Assembly: GCA_023129355.1 (NCBI GenBank)
Contig: JAGMCC010000037.1
Coordinates: 1 to 9,375 of the forward strand
Length of the DNA: 9,375 bases
From: Dehalococcoidia bacterium
Lineage (GTDB): Bacteria; Chloroflexota; Dehalococcoidia; E44-bin15
Direction: 5' to 3'
Part shown: piece by piece, positions 1 to 7,294 of the stretch
Numbering within the stretch: position 1 is the first letter of the stretch
Layout of the letters: every line of letters begins with the position of its first letter
Translations under genes and position numbers: made by a program
The notes under the pieces: model-generated
Told to the model about the DNA's origin: nothing
The model's input: only the letters and a program-made list of their open reading frames with translations
The model's database searches: none

Positions 1-2030
1 TCCAGTGGCTCACCACCAACACCCTCGACCCAGTGAGCCGCGTATGCATCACCACAATCCAGCGACTCTACTCCATGCTCAGTGGGGAGCCAGAACTAGA
101 GGATAGCGAAATTGAGGAGCAATCCGTCTTCGATACCCTGCCACAAGATGTGGGGCCCAAGGAGGTATCCTACAATCCCAATATTCCGATAGAGATGTTT
201 GACTTTATAGTAACCGACGAGTGCCACCGATCCATATATAACCTCTGGCGGCAGGTCCTTGAATATTTCGACGCCTTCATCATAGGACTCACGGCGACCC
301 CCTCAAAGCAGACCCTGGGTTTCTTTAATCAGAATCTGGTTATGGAATATAGCCATGAGCGCGCCGTTGCTGACAATGTAAATGTCGGCTACGAGGTTTA
401 TCGAATACAGACCGCGATAACTGAAAAGGGCAGCAAGGTCAAAGCAGGGTTCTGGGTGGATAGAAGGGACAAACTCACAAGACAGACACGATGGAAACAG
501 CTTGACGAGGAACTGGAGTACGCCCCTAGCGAGCTAGACCGGTATGTGGTGGCTCCCGACCAAATAAGGACGATTGTCAGAACCTTCAAGGATAAGCTCT
601 TCACCGACATGTTCCCGGGCAGAACAGAGGTTCCCAAGACACTAGTATTCGCCAAGGATGACTCTCACGCCGAAGACATCGTACACATCATTCGAGAGGA
701 GTTCGACAAGGGAAATGAGTTCTGTAAAAAGATAACTTACAAGACAATGGGAGAGAAGCCTGAGGATTTAATAGCCAGCTTCCGTAATTCCTACAATCCA
801 CGTATAGCCGTGACCGTAGATATGATTTCAACGGGTACGGACATCAAGCCCTTGGAGTGCCTGCTGTTTATGAGAGATGTGAAGTCCAGGGTCTATTTCG
901 AGCAGATGAAGGGTCGTGGTACCAGGACCATATCCCCCACAGACTTTCATGCGGTTACCCCTGACGCCACCCACAAGACACGGTTTATGATAGTAGATGC
1001 TATCGGCGTCAGCGAGAATGATAAGACTGACTCAAGGCCACTTGAGCGTAAGAGAAACGTGCCATTTGACAAGCTAATCATATCGGTAGCAATGGGTAAA
1101 AGGGATGAAGATACGCTCACCTCTCTCGCTGGCAGGCTAGCGGCTATGGACAATGAGGTAGACGCAAGGGACAGAGAGGAGATCAAACAAGCCGCAGGGG
1201 GCAAAACTCTAAAGCAACTGGTCAACAGCCTGCTGGACACCGTGGACCCGGATAAGACTTTGGAAAAAGCCAGTGAGCTTTTCCATACCGATGAACCGAC
1301 ACGGGAGCAGATAAGGAGTGCTTCCGAGGAGCTGGTGAAGACCGCCTGCGTGCCCTTCGACAGCCCCACGTTAAGGAACACGATAATCGACATCAAGAGA
1401 AGGAGCGAGCAGATTATAGATACGGTGAGCAAGGACTCGGTGATTCTGGCCGGATTTGACGAGAAGGCCAAAGAGAAGGCAAGTACCATCGTTGACACCT
1501 TCAAGAGGTTCATCGAGGATAACAAGGACGAGCTCACCGCTCTCCAGATTATCTACAGCAAACCTTACGGCAGGCGGCTGCTGACCTACGAGGAAATCAG
1601 GAAACTCGCCGAGGCGATAAGTAAATCTCCCTACCAGCTCACCCCGGAGCTTATCTGGCAGGCCTACGAGAAGCTGGAGAAGGCAAAGGTCAAGGGCGCC
1701 GGACCGCAGAAGCTGCTGGCCAATATCGTGTCCCTCATCAGATTTGCCATCGGCGATAGCGATGTCCTTGAGCCGTTCCCCGAGACCGTAGACAGCCGCT
1801 TTAGCAACTGGCTGAAAACACAAGGGGAATCGGGGCGGGTATTCACCCAAGAGCAGCTCACATGGCTGGAGATGATAAAAGAGCACATCGCCACCTCGGT
1901 GAGTATCGGCATTGACGATTTCGAGCTAGCACCTTTCCACGAAAAGGGCGGTGCGGTGAAGGCTGACAGCCTATTTGAGAGGCAGCTGGACAAACTGCTG
2001 GAAGAATTGAATGAGGTGCTGGTGGCGTGA
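1..2030 (+). CDS. hsdR: Type I restriction enzyme R subunit (HsdR), 5' partial
   Basis: This is the motor and nuclease subunit of a type I restriction enzyme, which translocates unmethylated DNA with ATP and cuts it far from the target site. The frame is open from base 3, so the gene begins before the window; the GTG at 33 is an internal valine, not a start. Numbered from that valine, the superfamily 2 helicase motifs are present: ITTIQRLY near 6-13, DECHR at 62-66 (motif II), TATP at 87-90 (motif III), TLVFAKDDSHA at 203-213 (motif IV), TVDMISTGTDIK at 261-272 (motif V) and QMKGRGTR at 291-298 (motif VI). The remaining 360 or so residues fit the helical EcoEI-type C-terminal domain that docks on the methylase. 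The Walker A motif and the N-terminal nuclease domain must lie upstream. Segments such as QNLVMEYSHERAVADNVNVG resemble the EcoAI/EcoEI (type IB) group. The stop overlaps the hsdS start. Identification is secure; whether the missing part is intact is unknown. Confidence 0.96.
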   Translation, partial: QWLTTNTLDPVSRVCITTIQRLYSMLSGEPELEDSEIEEQSVFDTLPQDVGPKEVSYNPNIPIEMFDFIVTDECHRSIYNLWRQVLEYFDAFIIGLTATPSKQTLGFFNQNLVMEYSHERAVADNVNVGYEVYRIQTAITEKGSKVKAGFWVDRRDKLTRQTRWKQLDEELEYAPSELDRYVVAPDQIRTIVRTFKDKLFTDMFPGRTEVPKTLVFAKDDSHAEDIVHIIREEFDKGNEFCKKITYKTMGEKPEDLIASFRNSYNPRIAVTVDMISTGTDIKPLECLLFMRDVKSRVYFEQMKGRGTRTISPTDFHAVTPDATHKTRFMIVDAIGVSENDKTDSRPLERKRNVPFDKLIISVAMGKRDEDTLTSLAGRLAAMDNEVDARDREEIKQAAGGKTLKQLVNSLLDTVDPDKTLEKASELFHTDEPTREQIRSASEELVKTACVPFDSPTLRNTIIDIKRRSEQIIDTVSKDSVILAGFDEKAKEKASTIVDTFKRFIEDNKDELTALQIIYSKPYGRRLLTYEEIRKLAEAISKSPYQLTPELIWQAYEKLEKAKVKGAGPQKLLANIVSLIRFAIGDSDVLEPFPETVDSRFSNWLKTQGESGRVFTQEQLTWLEMIKEHIATSVSIGIDDFELAPFHEKGGAVKADSLFERQLDKLLEELNEVLVA
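2013..2018 (+). promoter_or_regulatory. Ribosome binding site and GTGA overlap at hsdR/hsdS
   Basis: GAGGTG inside the last codons of hsdR lies eight bases before the GTG at 2027. That GTG shares the bases GTGA (2027-2030) with the hsdR stop TGA. The arrangement supports a GTG start for hsdS and suggests translational coupling, so that specificity subunit is made in proportion to HsdR translation. The coupling is inferred from the overlap. Confidence 0.6.
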
Positions 2031-3538
2031 TAATCCTCAAGAATGCGCCTTTCCAACTACCTGAAGGATGGATATGGACGAATCTGGGGGAGATTGTTCA
2101 AACTACCGAGAACGTATCTCCAAAAGCGGCTCCGGATTTAGAATTTACGTACATAGATATTTCCTCGATTGCTGATTACAGCATTCTGTCACCAAAGAAG
2201 TACTTGGGTAGAGATGCTCCGTCAAGGGCTAGGCAGGTTGTTAGGTCAGGAGATGTTCTATTTTCAACGGTAAGAACCTACCTGAAGCATATCTCAATGG
2301 TAGGAGATACACGTGATGGAGACATAGCTTCAACAGGTTTCTGCGTTATAAGGCCATGGCGTTTCATAGATGCGAGATTCGTATTCTATTTAATGCAGAC
2401 AGAGCTATTCTTAAACCCGCTTACACAGATTCAGAGGGGAACAAATTACCCTGCTGTAAGAAATTCCGACGTATTTGTGCAAACGCTACCACTTGCCCCC
2501 CTCCCCGAACAGCACCGCATAGTTGCCAAGATTGAGGAGCTGTTCACCAGGCTGGATGCTGGCGTGCAGTCATTGAACAGGATTAAGCTCCAGCTGAAGC
2601 AGTACCGGCAGGCGGTTCTGAAGCACGCTTTTGAAGGGAATCTGACAGAGGATTGGCGGGAGGCACACAAGGGTCAGATGGAGCCTACCTCTGTGCTTCT
2701 GGAACGGATAAGGGAAGAGCGGGAAAGAAGTGCAGGAGGGAAACATAAAGAAATACCATCGATAGACACATCTGAGTTACCAGAATTGCCGAAGGGTTGG
2801 GAGTGGGTAACTTTAGGATTTTGGTCAAAAGAAATATATAGATATCCCACCTTTTATGGGATGCAGCATTTTAGTCAGGGAGTCCCGGTCATTAGAGGCG
2901 AGCACATCAACCTAGATGGAACAATTTCACACAATTGGCATAACTACTGGTATGTCGATGATAGAATATCACAGAGTTTTCCCAGAACTATCGTGGAATA
3001 TGGTGACTTGATAATGAGTGTTCGTGGTTCAGTAGGTAAAATGGGTTTTGTGGATGAGCAGTTATGTGGTGCACAAGTTTCACCAAATTGCCTCAGAATA
3101 TCGCCTTTCAAAGATTTATGTGCTTCAAAATTTGTATTATATTTCCTGAAATCAGCTTTGGGGCATGAACTTATAACAAGACTCATAAGTGCTACGACTA
3201 TACAAACCATAAAAAGTTCTTTGATAGCTAACATTAATATTCCTCTCCCGCCTCTCCTAGAGCAGCACCGTATCGTTGAAGAAATCGAGCGGTGTGTCTC
3301 TATAACTGAAGAAATTGAGAGGGTCGTAGAGCAAAGCCTAAAACAAGGGGAAAGACTGCGCCAGAGCATACTGAAACGAGCCTTCGAGGGCAAGCTGGTG
3401 CATCAGGACCCGACTGACGAACCGGCGGAGAAACTGCTGGAGCGAATAAAAGCGGAGAGGGCATCGAGAGAGGATGGAAAGAAAGCGACGGTGAAGAGCG
3501 GGAACAGGTTCAATACAAGACAAGGGAGGCTGATATAA
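2027..3538 (+). CDS. hsdS: Type I restriction-modification specificity subunit (HsdS)
   Basis: HsdS recognises the two-part DNA target and holds two HsdM (for methylation) and two HsdR (for cleavage) subunits. At 503 aa it is full length for a two-domain HsdS. Each half opens with a typical motif (LPEGWIWTNLGEI at 11-23, LPKGWEWVTLG at 254-264), continues through a target-recognition domain of about 140 residues, and ends in a conserved helical spacer. The spacers, 155-206 and 406-457, align without gaps at an offset of 251 residues, with 22 of 52 residues identical by my count; both contain EQHRIV and end in AFEG-L. LLERI-ER follows each spacer. The GTG start is fixed by the overlap with hsdR and by GAGGTG upstream. 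The recognition domains are A+T rich, the spacers are not. Which bases are recognised cannot be read from the sequence. The gene sits between hsdR and hsdM, an unusual order. Confidence 0.96.
   Translation: MIILKNAPFQLPEGWIWTNLGEIVQTTENVSPKAAPDLEFTYIDISSIADYSILSPKKYLGRDAPSRARQVVRSGDVLFSTVRTYLKHISMVGDTRDGDIASTGFCVIRPWRFIDARFVFYLMQTELFLNPLTQIQRGTNYPAVRNSDVFVQTLPLAPLPEQHRIVAKIEELFTRLDAGVQSLNRIKLQLKQYRQAVLKHAFEGNLTEDWREAHKGQMEPTSVLLERIREERERSAGGKHKEIPSIDTSELPELPKGWEWVTLGFWSKEIYRYPTFYGMQHFSQGVPVIRGEHINLDGTISHNWHNYWYVDDRISQSFPRTIVEYGDLIMSVRGSVGKMGFVDEQLCGAQVSPNCLRISPFKDLCASKFVLYFLKSALGHELITRLISATTIQTIKSSLIANINIPLPPLLEQHRIVEEIERCVSITEEIERVVEQSLKQGERLRQSILKRAFEGKLVHQDPTDEPAEKLLERIKAERASREDGKKATVKSGNRFNTRQGRLI
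2489..2644 (+). repeat. HsdS conserved spacer, copy 1 (protein-level repeat)
   Basis: Residues 155-206 of HsdS form the central conserved helical region between the two recognition domains. It is the first copy of a divergent intragenic repeat whose partner lies at 3242-3397. In known HsdS structures these helices set the distance between the two half-sites and contact HsdM. G+C is higher here (32 of 60 in each of the lines 2521 and 2581) than in the recognition domains. Confidence 0.8.
3242..3397 (+). repeat. HsdS conserved spacer, copy 2 (protein-level repeat)
   Basis: Residues 406-457 of HsdS are the C-terminal copy of the helical spacer. They pair with the copy at 2489-2644 at a constant offset of 251 residues and share EQHRIV near the start and ILKRAFEG / VLKHAFEG near the end. 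The DNA has diverged, so recent duplication or recombination between the copies is unlikely. Confidence 0.8.
3522..3529 (+). promoter_or_regulatory. Ribosome binding site of hsdM
   Basis: AAGGGAGG within the last codons of hsdS lies ten bases before the ATG at 3540, a strong Shine-Dalgarno match. The ATG follows the hsdS stop (3536-3538) by one base, so hsdM is translated from the same message as hsdR and hsdS. Confidence 0.7.
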
Positions 3539-3539
3539 T

Positions 3540-4997
3540 ATGGCAAACGAGTCAGCGGCAATCGTCCAGAAGTTGTGGAACTACTGCAATGTCCTCCGTG
3601 ATGACGGCGTGAGCTACGGGGACTATGTGGAGCAGCTGACCTATCTCCTATTCCTGAAGATGGCTGATGAGCAGACCAGGCCGCCATTCAACAAGCCATC
3701 AGGTATTCCTCAGGGTCTTGACTGGCAGAGCCTTCTCAAGAAGGACGGCGATGCCCTAGAGGTGCACTACCGCCATATCCTAGAGTCACTGGGCAGGGAG
3801 AAGGGGATGCTGGGCATCATCTTCAGGAAGTCACAGAACAGGATTCAGGACCCGGCCAAGCTGAGACGCCTGATTGAGCTAATAAACGAAGAAACGTGGG
3901 TGGGCTTGGACATCGACGTCAAGGGGGCCATCTACGAGGGGCTGATCCAGAAGAACGCTGAGGACATCAAGAGCGGAGCCGGGCAGTACTTTACCCCCAG
4001 ACCTCTCATCAAGGCCATCGTGGCCGTTATGAAGCCGCAGCCAGATACAACCATCTGCGACCCAGCCTGCGGCACCGGTGGCTTTCTCCTGGCGGCGCAC
4101 GACTACCTATCAAACAACTACCAGCTGGACAAAGACCAGAAGACCTTCCTGAAGCTCAGCGCCCTGAAAGGTAAGGACATTGTTGATAATGTGGTGAGAC
4201 TATGCGTGATGAACCTCTACCTCCACGGAATAGGCGGCGACGAAAGCCCCGTTGAGGTGGGCGACTCGCTTGTTGCCGACCCGGGCGACCGCTATGACAT
4301 GGTGCTCACCAATCCGCCCTTCGGCAAGAAGAGCAGCATCACCATTGTGAATGCCGAAGGTAAGGCTGATAGGGAGTCCATGATTTACGAGCGTCAGGAC
4401 TTCTGGGCAACCACATCCAATAAGCAGCTTAACTTCGTCCAGCACGTAAAGACGTTATTGAAGATAAACGGGAAAGTCGCCATCGTTGCGCCCGATAATG
4501 TACTGTTCGAGGGTGGTGCCGGCGAGACGGTGAGAAGGAAGCTACTCCACGAGTGCGACGTCCACACCCTCTTGAGGCTGCCGACTGGCCTGTTCTATGC
4601 TCAGGGCGTGAATGCAAATGTCCTATTCTTTGATCGAAAGCCAGCAAGCGAGAAACCGTGGACGGAGAAACTATGGATATATGACCTGAGAACCAACATG
4701 AATTTCACTCTGAAAACGAGTCCTATGCAATACGAAGACCTTGAGGACTTCGTTTGTTGCTACAACGCGGAAAACCGCTTTAACAGGCAGGAAAGCGAGC
4801 GGTTCAGAGCCTTTTCCTATAACGAGCTCATGCAGAGGGACAAGGTAAGCCTCGACATATTCTGGCTGAAGGACGAAAGCCTTGAGGATTCGGAGAACCT
4901 GCCAGCACCAGACCTAATTGCTAGGGACATCACAGATAATCTTGAGTCAGCACTGGAGCAATTCAGGAGTATCTATGAGGACTTGGTAGAGAAGTGA
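3540..4997 (+). CDS. hsdM: Type I restriction-modification DNA methyltransferase subunit (HsdM)
   Basis: HsdM transfers a methyl group from S-adenosylmethionine to the N6 of adenine in the target chosen by HsdS, protecting host DNA. The 485 aa protein is complete and of normal length for the EcoAI/EcoEI group. The N-terminal helical domain (about 1-130) contains the family signature LWNYCNVLRDDGVSYGDYVE. It is followed by GQYFTPRPLI (149-157), the SAM-binding motif I DPACGTGGF (174-182), a helix typical of the family (DNVVRLCVMNLYLHGI), and the catalytic motif IV NPPFG (258-262), diagnostic of N6-adenine methylases. LRLPTGLF (345-352) is also typical. The start is supported by the AAGGGAGG site upstream. 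It is the last gene of the R-S-M operon; the 3' end runs into a gap with no obvious strong terminator. All catalytic residues are present, so an active enzyme is likely. Confidence 0.97.
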   Translation: MANESAAIVQKLWNYCNVLRDDGVSYGDYVEQLTYLLFLKMADEQTRPPFNKPSGIPQGLDWQSLLKKDGDALEVHYRHILESLGREKGMLGIIFRKSQNRIQDPAKLRRLIELINEETWVGLDIDVKGAIYEGLIQKNAEDIKSGAGQYFTPRPLIKAIVAVMKPQPDTTICDPACGTGGFLLAAHDYLSNNYQLDKDQKTFLKLSALKGKDIVDNVVRLCVMNLYLHGIGGDESPVEVGDSLVADPGDRYDMVLTNPPFGKKSSITIVNAEGKADRESMIYERQDFWATTSNKQLNFVQHVKTLLKINGKVAIVAPDNVLFEGGAGETVRRKLLHECDVHTLLRLPTGLFYAQGVNANVLFFDRKPASEKPWTEKLWIYDLRTNMNFTLKTSPMQYEDLEDFVCCYNAENRFNRQESERFRAFSYNELMQRDKVSLDIFWLKDESLEDSENLPAPDLIARDITDNLESALEQFRSIYEDLVEK

Positions 4998-5255
4998 TCG
5001 ATGTGTTGCATTCTCTCTAGCTATTCCAAAGTATTCACCATATACTCGGGTAGCCCCCGTAAGCTGCCTGGCTGGGCGCTTGCCCTGGCCAAGATCCTGC
5101 TGATAGCATCTCGCAATATTAACGACGGATGCCTCGTCGAGAATCATAGAATGGCCGCAGCATTTTGCTGGCTTACACTTGCTAACATGACTGGTTCCGC
5201 AGTGTTGCCTTTCCCCAGCGATTGCACTAGTGGCAGTTTGCTGATAGAATTCCAT
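4947..5255 (-). other. Candidate small open frame, possibly a remnant
   Basis: On the minus strand an open frame runs from an ATG at 5255 to a TGA at 4947 (102 codons), overlapping the last 51 bases of hsdM; the frame is open back to 5330. Its codons look moderately protein-like, for example a stretch reading LDEASVVNIARCYQQDLGQG. It is cysteine-rich near residues 19-34 (pattern HCGT, KCKP, KCCGH). No Shine-Dalgarno sequence precedes the ATG, I recognise no family, and frames of this length do occur by chance. It may be chance or a decayed gene fragment; I would not call it a gene without homologues. Confidence 0.15.
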
Positions 5256-5356
5256 TGAACTAAGCACTGGACTAGGTGGAAAGGCTAAAGGCCAAGCTGA
5301 AGGTTCTTTGTATCGTCCACTTAGCTCCACTTTTTAGTATTAGAAAGGGGGTCTCC
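4998..5356. other. Gap between hsdM and oxidoreductase gene, no secure gene
   Basis: These 359 bases hold no gene I can identify. A + strand frame (5001-5258, 85 codons) starts three bases after the hsdM stop but lacks a good ribosome binding site, and its product resembles no family. A - strand frame is open from 5330 to 4947 and has more ordinary codon choice (see separate entry). A possible stem around GGGC-GCTT-GCCC (5074-5085, flanked by GGC/GCC) is not followed by a T run. CGACG and CGTCG (5123-5127, 5135-5139) form another short inverted repeat. I found no convincing -35/-10 pair, although the promoter of the downstream gene should lie here. Junctions like this, between a restriction operon and housekeeping-type genes, often hold remnants of past insertions, but I see no terminal repeats. 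Confidence 0.6.
5344..5351 (+). promoter_or_regulatory. Ribosome binding site deciding the start at 5357
   Basis: AAAGGGGG ends five bases before the ATG at 5357. An alternative GTG at 5276 would add 27 residues (beginning MERLKAKLK) that do not look like the family, whereas the protein from 5357 begins with the usual OYE N-terminus (LFQPGRIGTMELKNRIV). The site therefore favours 5357. Confidence 0.7.
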
Positions 5357-7279
5357 ATGACCAAGTTTTCAGCACTTTTTCAGCCAGGCAGGATAGGCAC
5401 AATGGAGCTGAAAAACAGAATTGTAATGTCCTCTATGGGCGTTCTCCTGGTCGATAGCGAGGGGGCTGTCACCGACTACCTTCTCGACTACTACCGGCCG
5501 AGGGCGGCAGGCGGCGTCGGGCTGGTTAATACCCAGTGTGCCTCGGTGAACGTTGAGGCAAAAGCGATGTACTGCCTGGGGATATTCGATGATGGATTCA
5601 TCGAAGGCTTGAAACAGCTTTTTCAGGTAATTCACGAGGAGGGAGCCAAGGTTTGCGTCCAGTTGATGCATCACGGCTATCTGATCGCCACCGCAGGACT
5701 GCTACCGCCAGGGATAACCGCAAGGGTGCCGTCAATTACATCCTGGATGCCCAGTGATATGCCAATTGCTGAGGTTAGCGAGCAGGACATCGATGGTTAT
5801 GTGGAGGACTTCGCCCGGGCGGCGCGCCGGGCTCAGCAGGCCGGCGCCGATGCGGTGGAGTTCCACGCCTGTCACGGTTGTCTGCCCGGCGCTTTCATGT
5901 CCCCAGTGACCAACCTCAGGACGGATAAATACGGTGGCAGCGAGGAGAACCGAATGCGCTTCCCGCTCCGCATTGTGGAGCGGGTTAGGCAGACGGTGGG
6001 GAAAGATTTCCCGCTAACAGTAAGAATCAGCGCTAGCGACGAGGTTGACGATGGGACCACTATCGAAGAGGCGATGCGCCAGGCAGCCATGTTCGAGGAG
6101 GTGGGCATCGATGCTATCAACGTCTCCGCTGGTATCGAGTACATGACCGGATTGAACATACCCTGCTATGCCTACCCCGAAGGCCCCATGGTGCAAATGG
6201 CGACGAAGATAAAGGGCGCCGTTAGTGTGCCGGTGATCGCCGTGGGTCGGATAACGCCGGAGTTGGCGGAGCAGGTAGTAGCGGAAGGCGGGGCGGACTT
6301 CGTTGCCATAGGTCGTCCCCTGCTAGCAGACCCCCAGCTAGCCAACAAGCTCAAAGATGGTCGCCATGATGACATTAGACCATGCATATATTGCAATAAC
6401 TGCGTCAGGCTGGCATTGCCGATGACCTGCACAGTAAACCCGTGGTTGTATCGGGAGAGCATCCCCCTCCCTCCAGCCGTGCAGAAGCCGAAAAAGGTCA
6501 TGGTTGTTGGCGGCGGCCTGGCTGGCATGCAGGCGGCGGTTCTCCTGGCGGAGCGGGGACATAACGTCTCCCTCTATGAGAAGAACAACGTGCTTGGCGG
6601 GCAGTGGAATATCGCCACTCAAATGCCGGGGAAGGAGGTGTTTGCCTCTTTTACTGAATACCTAAAGCGTTCCCTGGATAATTCCAAGGTCTCCATCAAG
6701 TTTGGCACCGAGGTTACCAAGGATATGGTTCTGGAGACAAAGCCAGACGCGGTTGTCGTCGCCACGGGAGCTACCCCTCTGCTATTAAACATCCCCGGAG
6801 CTGATGGCAAGAACGTGGTTCAAGCCGTCGATGTAATAACAGGCAAGGCACAGGTGAAAGGTAAGGCGGTGGTGATAGGGGGGCGCTTCATAGGCATTGA
6901 AGTGTCAATATGGCTGGCAGAGCAGGGCAAGGACGTAAGCATAATAACACTGATGAGGCTCGGAGAGGATGGTAACAAGCTGGAGCTCTTCACCTTCAAG
7001 ACCCTGACGAAGCGGCTAATCGACCTGAGGGTGCCTATATACTCGCACACTCCGGTGGTTGGTATCACCAAGGGCTCTGTGGTTACCCAGTGGGGGCAAG
7101 AGATCTTCCATATTCCGGCTGACACCGTGGTTATGGCAGTTGGCGCGCAGTCGGAGAATAAACTGGCGCAAGAGCTTAAAGGGTTGGTGCCAGAGGTATA
7201 CAAGATAGGCGACTGTGAAAAGCCCCGCGATGCCGCCTCCGCAACCTACGATGCGGCCAGGGTGGCGGAGAGGATTTAG
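5357..7279 (+). CDS. OYE-family FMN/[4Fe-4S]/FAD oxidoreductase (2,4-dienoyl-CoA reductase-like), gene A
   Basis: A cytoplasmic flavoenzyme of the family that includes 2,4-dienoyl-CoA reductase, enoate reductase, BaiCD/BaiH and trimethylamine dehydrogenase. Such enzymes pass electrons from NAD(P)H through FAD and an iron-sulfur cluster to FMN, and usually reduce an activated C=C bond; the dehydrogenase branch works in the opposite direction. From the ATG at 5357 it is 640 aa, near family length (E. coli FadH is about 670). The TIM barrel covers 1-340: NRIV at 20-23, QLMHHG at 102-107, HACHGC at 170-175, RTDKYGG at 188-194, AVGR and AIGRPLLADP near 295-326. Cysteines 343, 346, 349 and 358 form the cluster motif. 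GGGLAG (385-390) binds FAD, a second Rossmann segment starts at 504 (IGGRFIG), and IGDC lies at 617-620. Odd points: Cys175 replaces the proton-donor Tyr, the cluster loop is only eight residues, and Arg510 replaces the central Gly of the second Rossmann motif. The substrate is unknown. Confidence 0.93.
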   Translation: MTKFSALFQPGRIGTMELKNRIVMSSMGVLLVDSEGAVTDYLLDYYRPRAAGGVGLVNTQCASVNVEAKAMYCLGIFDDGFIEGLKQLFQVIHEEGAKVCVQLMHHGYLIATAGLLPPGITARVPSITSWMPSDMPIAEVSEQDIDGYVEDFARAARRAQQAGADAVEFHACHGCLPGAFMSPVTNLRTDKYGGSEENRMRFPLRIVERVRQTVGKDFPLTVRISASDEVDDGTTIEEAMRQAAMFEEVGIDAINVSAGIEYMTGLNIPCYAYPEGPMVQMATKIKGAVSVPVIAVGRITPELAEQVVAEGGADFVAIGRPLLADPQLANKLKDGRHDDIRPCIYCNNCVRLALPMTCTVNPWLYRESIPLPPAVQKPKKVMVVGGGLAGMQAAVLLAERGHNVSLYEKNNVLGGQWNIATQMPGKEVFASFTEYLKRSLDNSKVSIKFGTEVTKDMVLETKPDAVVVATGATPLLLNIPGADGKNVVQAVDVITGKAQVKGKAVVIGGRFIGIEVSIWLAEQGKDVSIITLMRLGEDGNKLELFTFKTLTKRLIDLRVPIYSHTPVVGITKGSVVTQWGQEIFHIPADTVVMAVGAQSENKLAQELKGLVPEVYKIGDCEKPRDAASATYDAARVAERI

Positions 7280-7294
7280 GCCAATTGGCTAAAT
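7274..7294. terminator. Inverted repeat at convergent stops, possible bidirectional terminator
   Basis: The perfect palindrome GCCAATTGGC (7280-7289) is flanked by ATTTA (7274-7278) and TAAAT (7290-7294), which also pair; only G7279 is unpaired. The stop codons of both convergent genes (TAG at 7277-7279 on +, TAG at 7291-7289 on -) lie within it. A stem of eight pairs with an AATT loop is possible on either transcript. There is no long T run, so intrinsic termination is inferred from position and symmetry and would be weak. Confidence 0.35.

Noticed and set aside
947..2056. Long minus-strand frames opposite hsdR
   Set aside because: Low-complexity Ser/Leu-rich products that mirror the coding strand; hsdR has clear helicase motifs over the same bases.
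2489..3397. Possible fusion or recent duplication of two half-HsdS genes
   Set aside because: The two-fold repeat is the normal architecture of HsdS, and the copies are widely diverged (22 of 52 identical in the spacer).
5041..5046. TATACT as a -10 promoter element in the gap
   Set aside because: No acceptable -35 hexamer at 16-18 bases upstream; it would also lie over 300 bases before the next start.
5001..5258. 85-codon + strand frame just after hsdM
   Set aside because: No good ribosome binding site, unusual composition and no family resemblance; the opposite strand looks more protein-like over the same bases.
5276..5356. Upstream GTG start giving gene A 27 extra residues
   Set aside because: The extra residues are not like the family N-terminus and there is no ribosome site before the GTG, while AAAGGGGG precedes the ATG at 5357.
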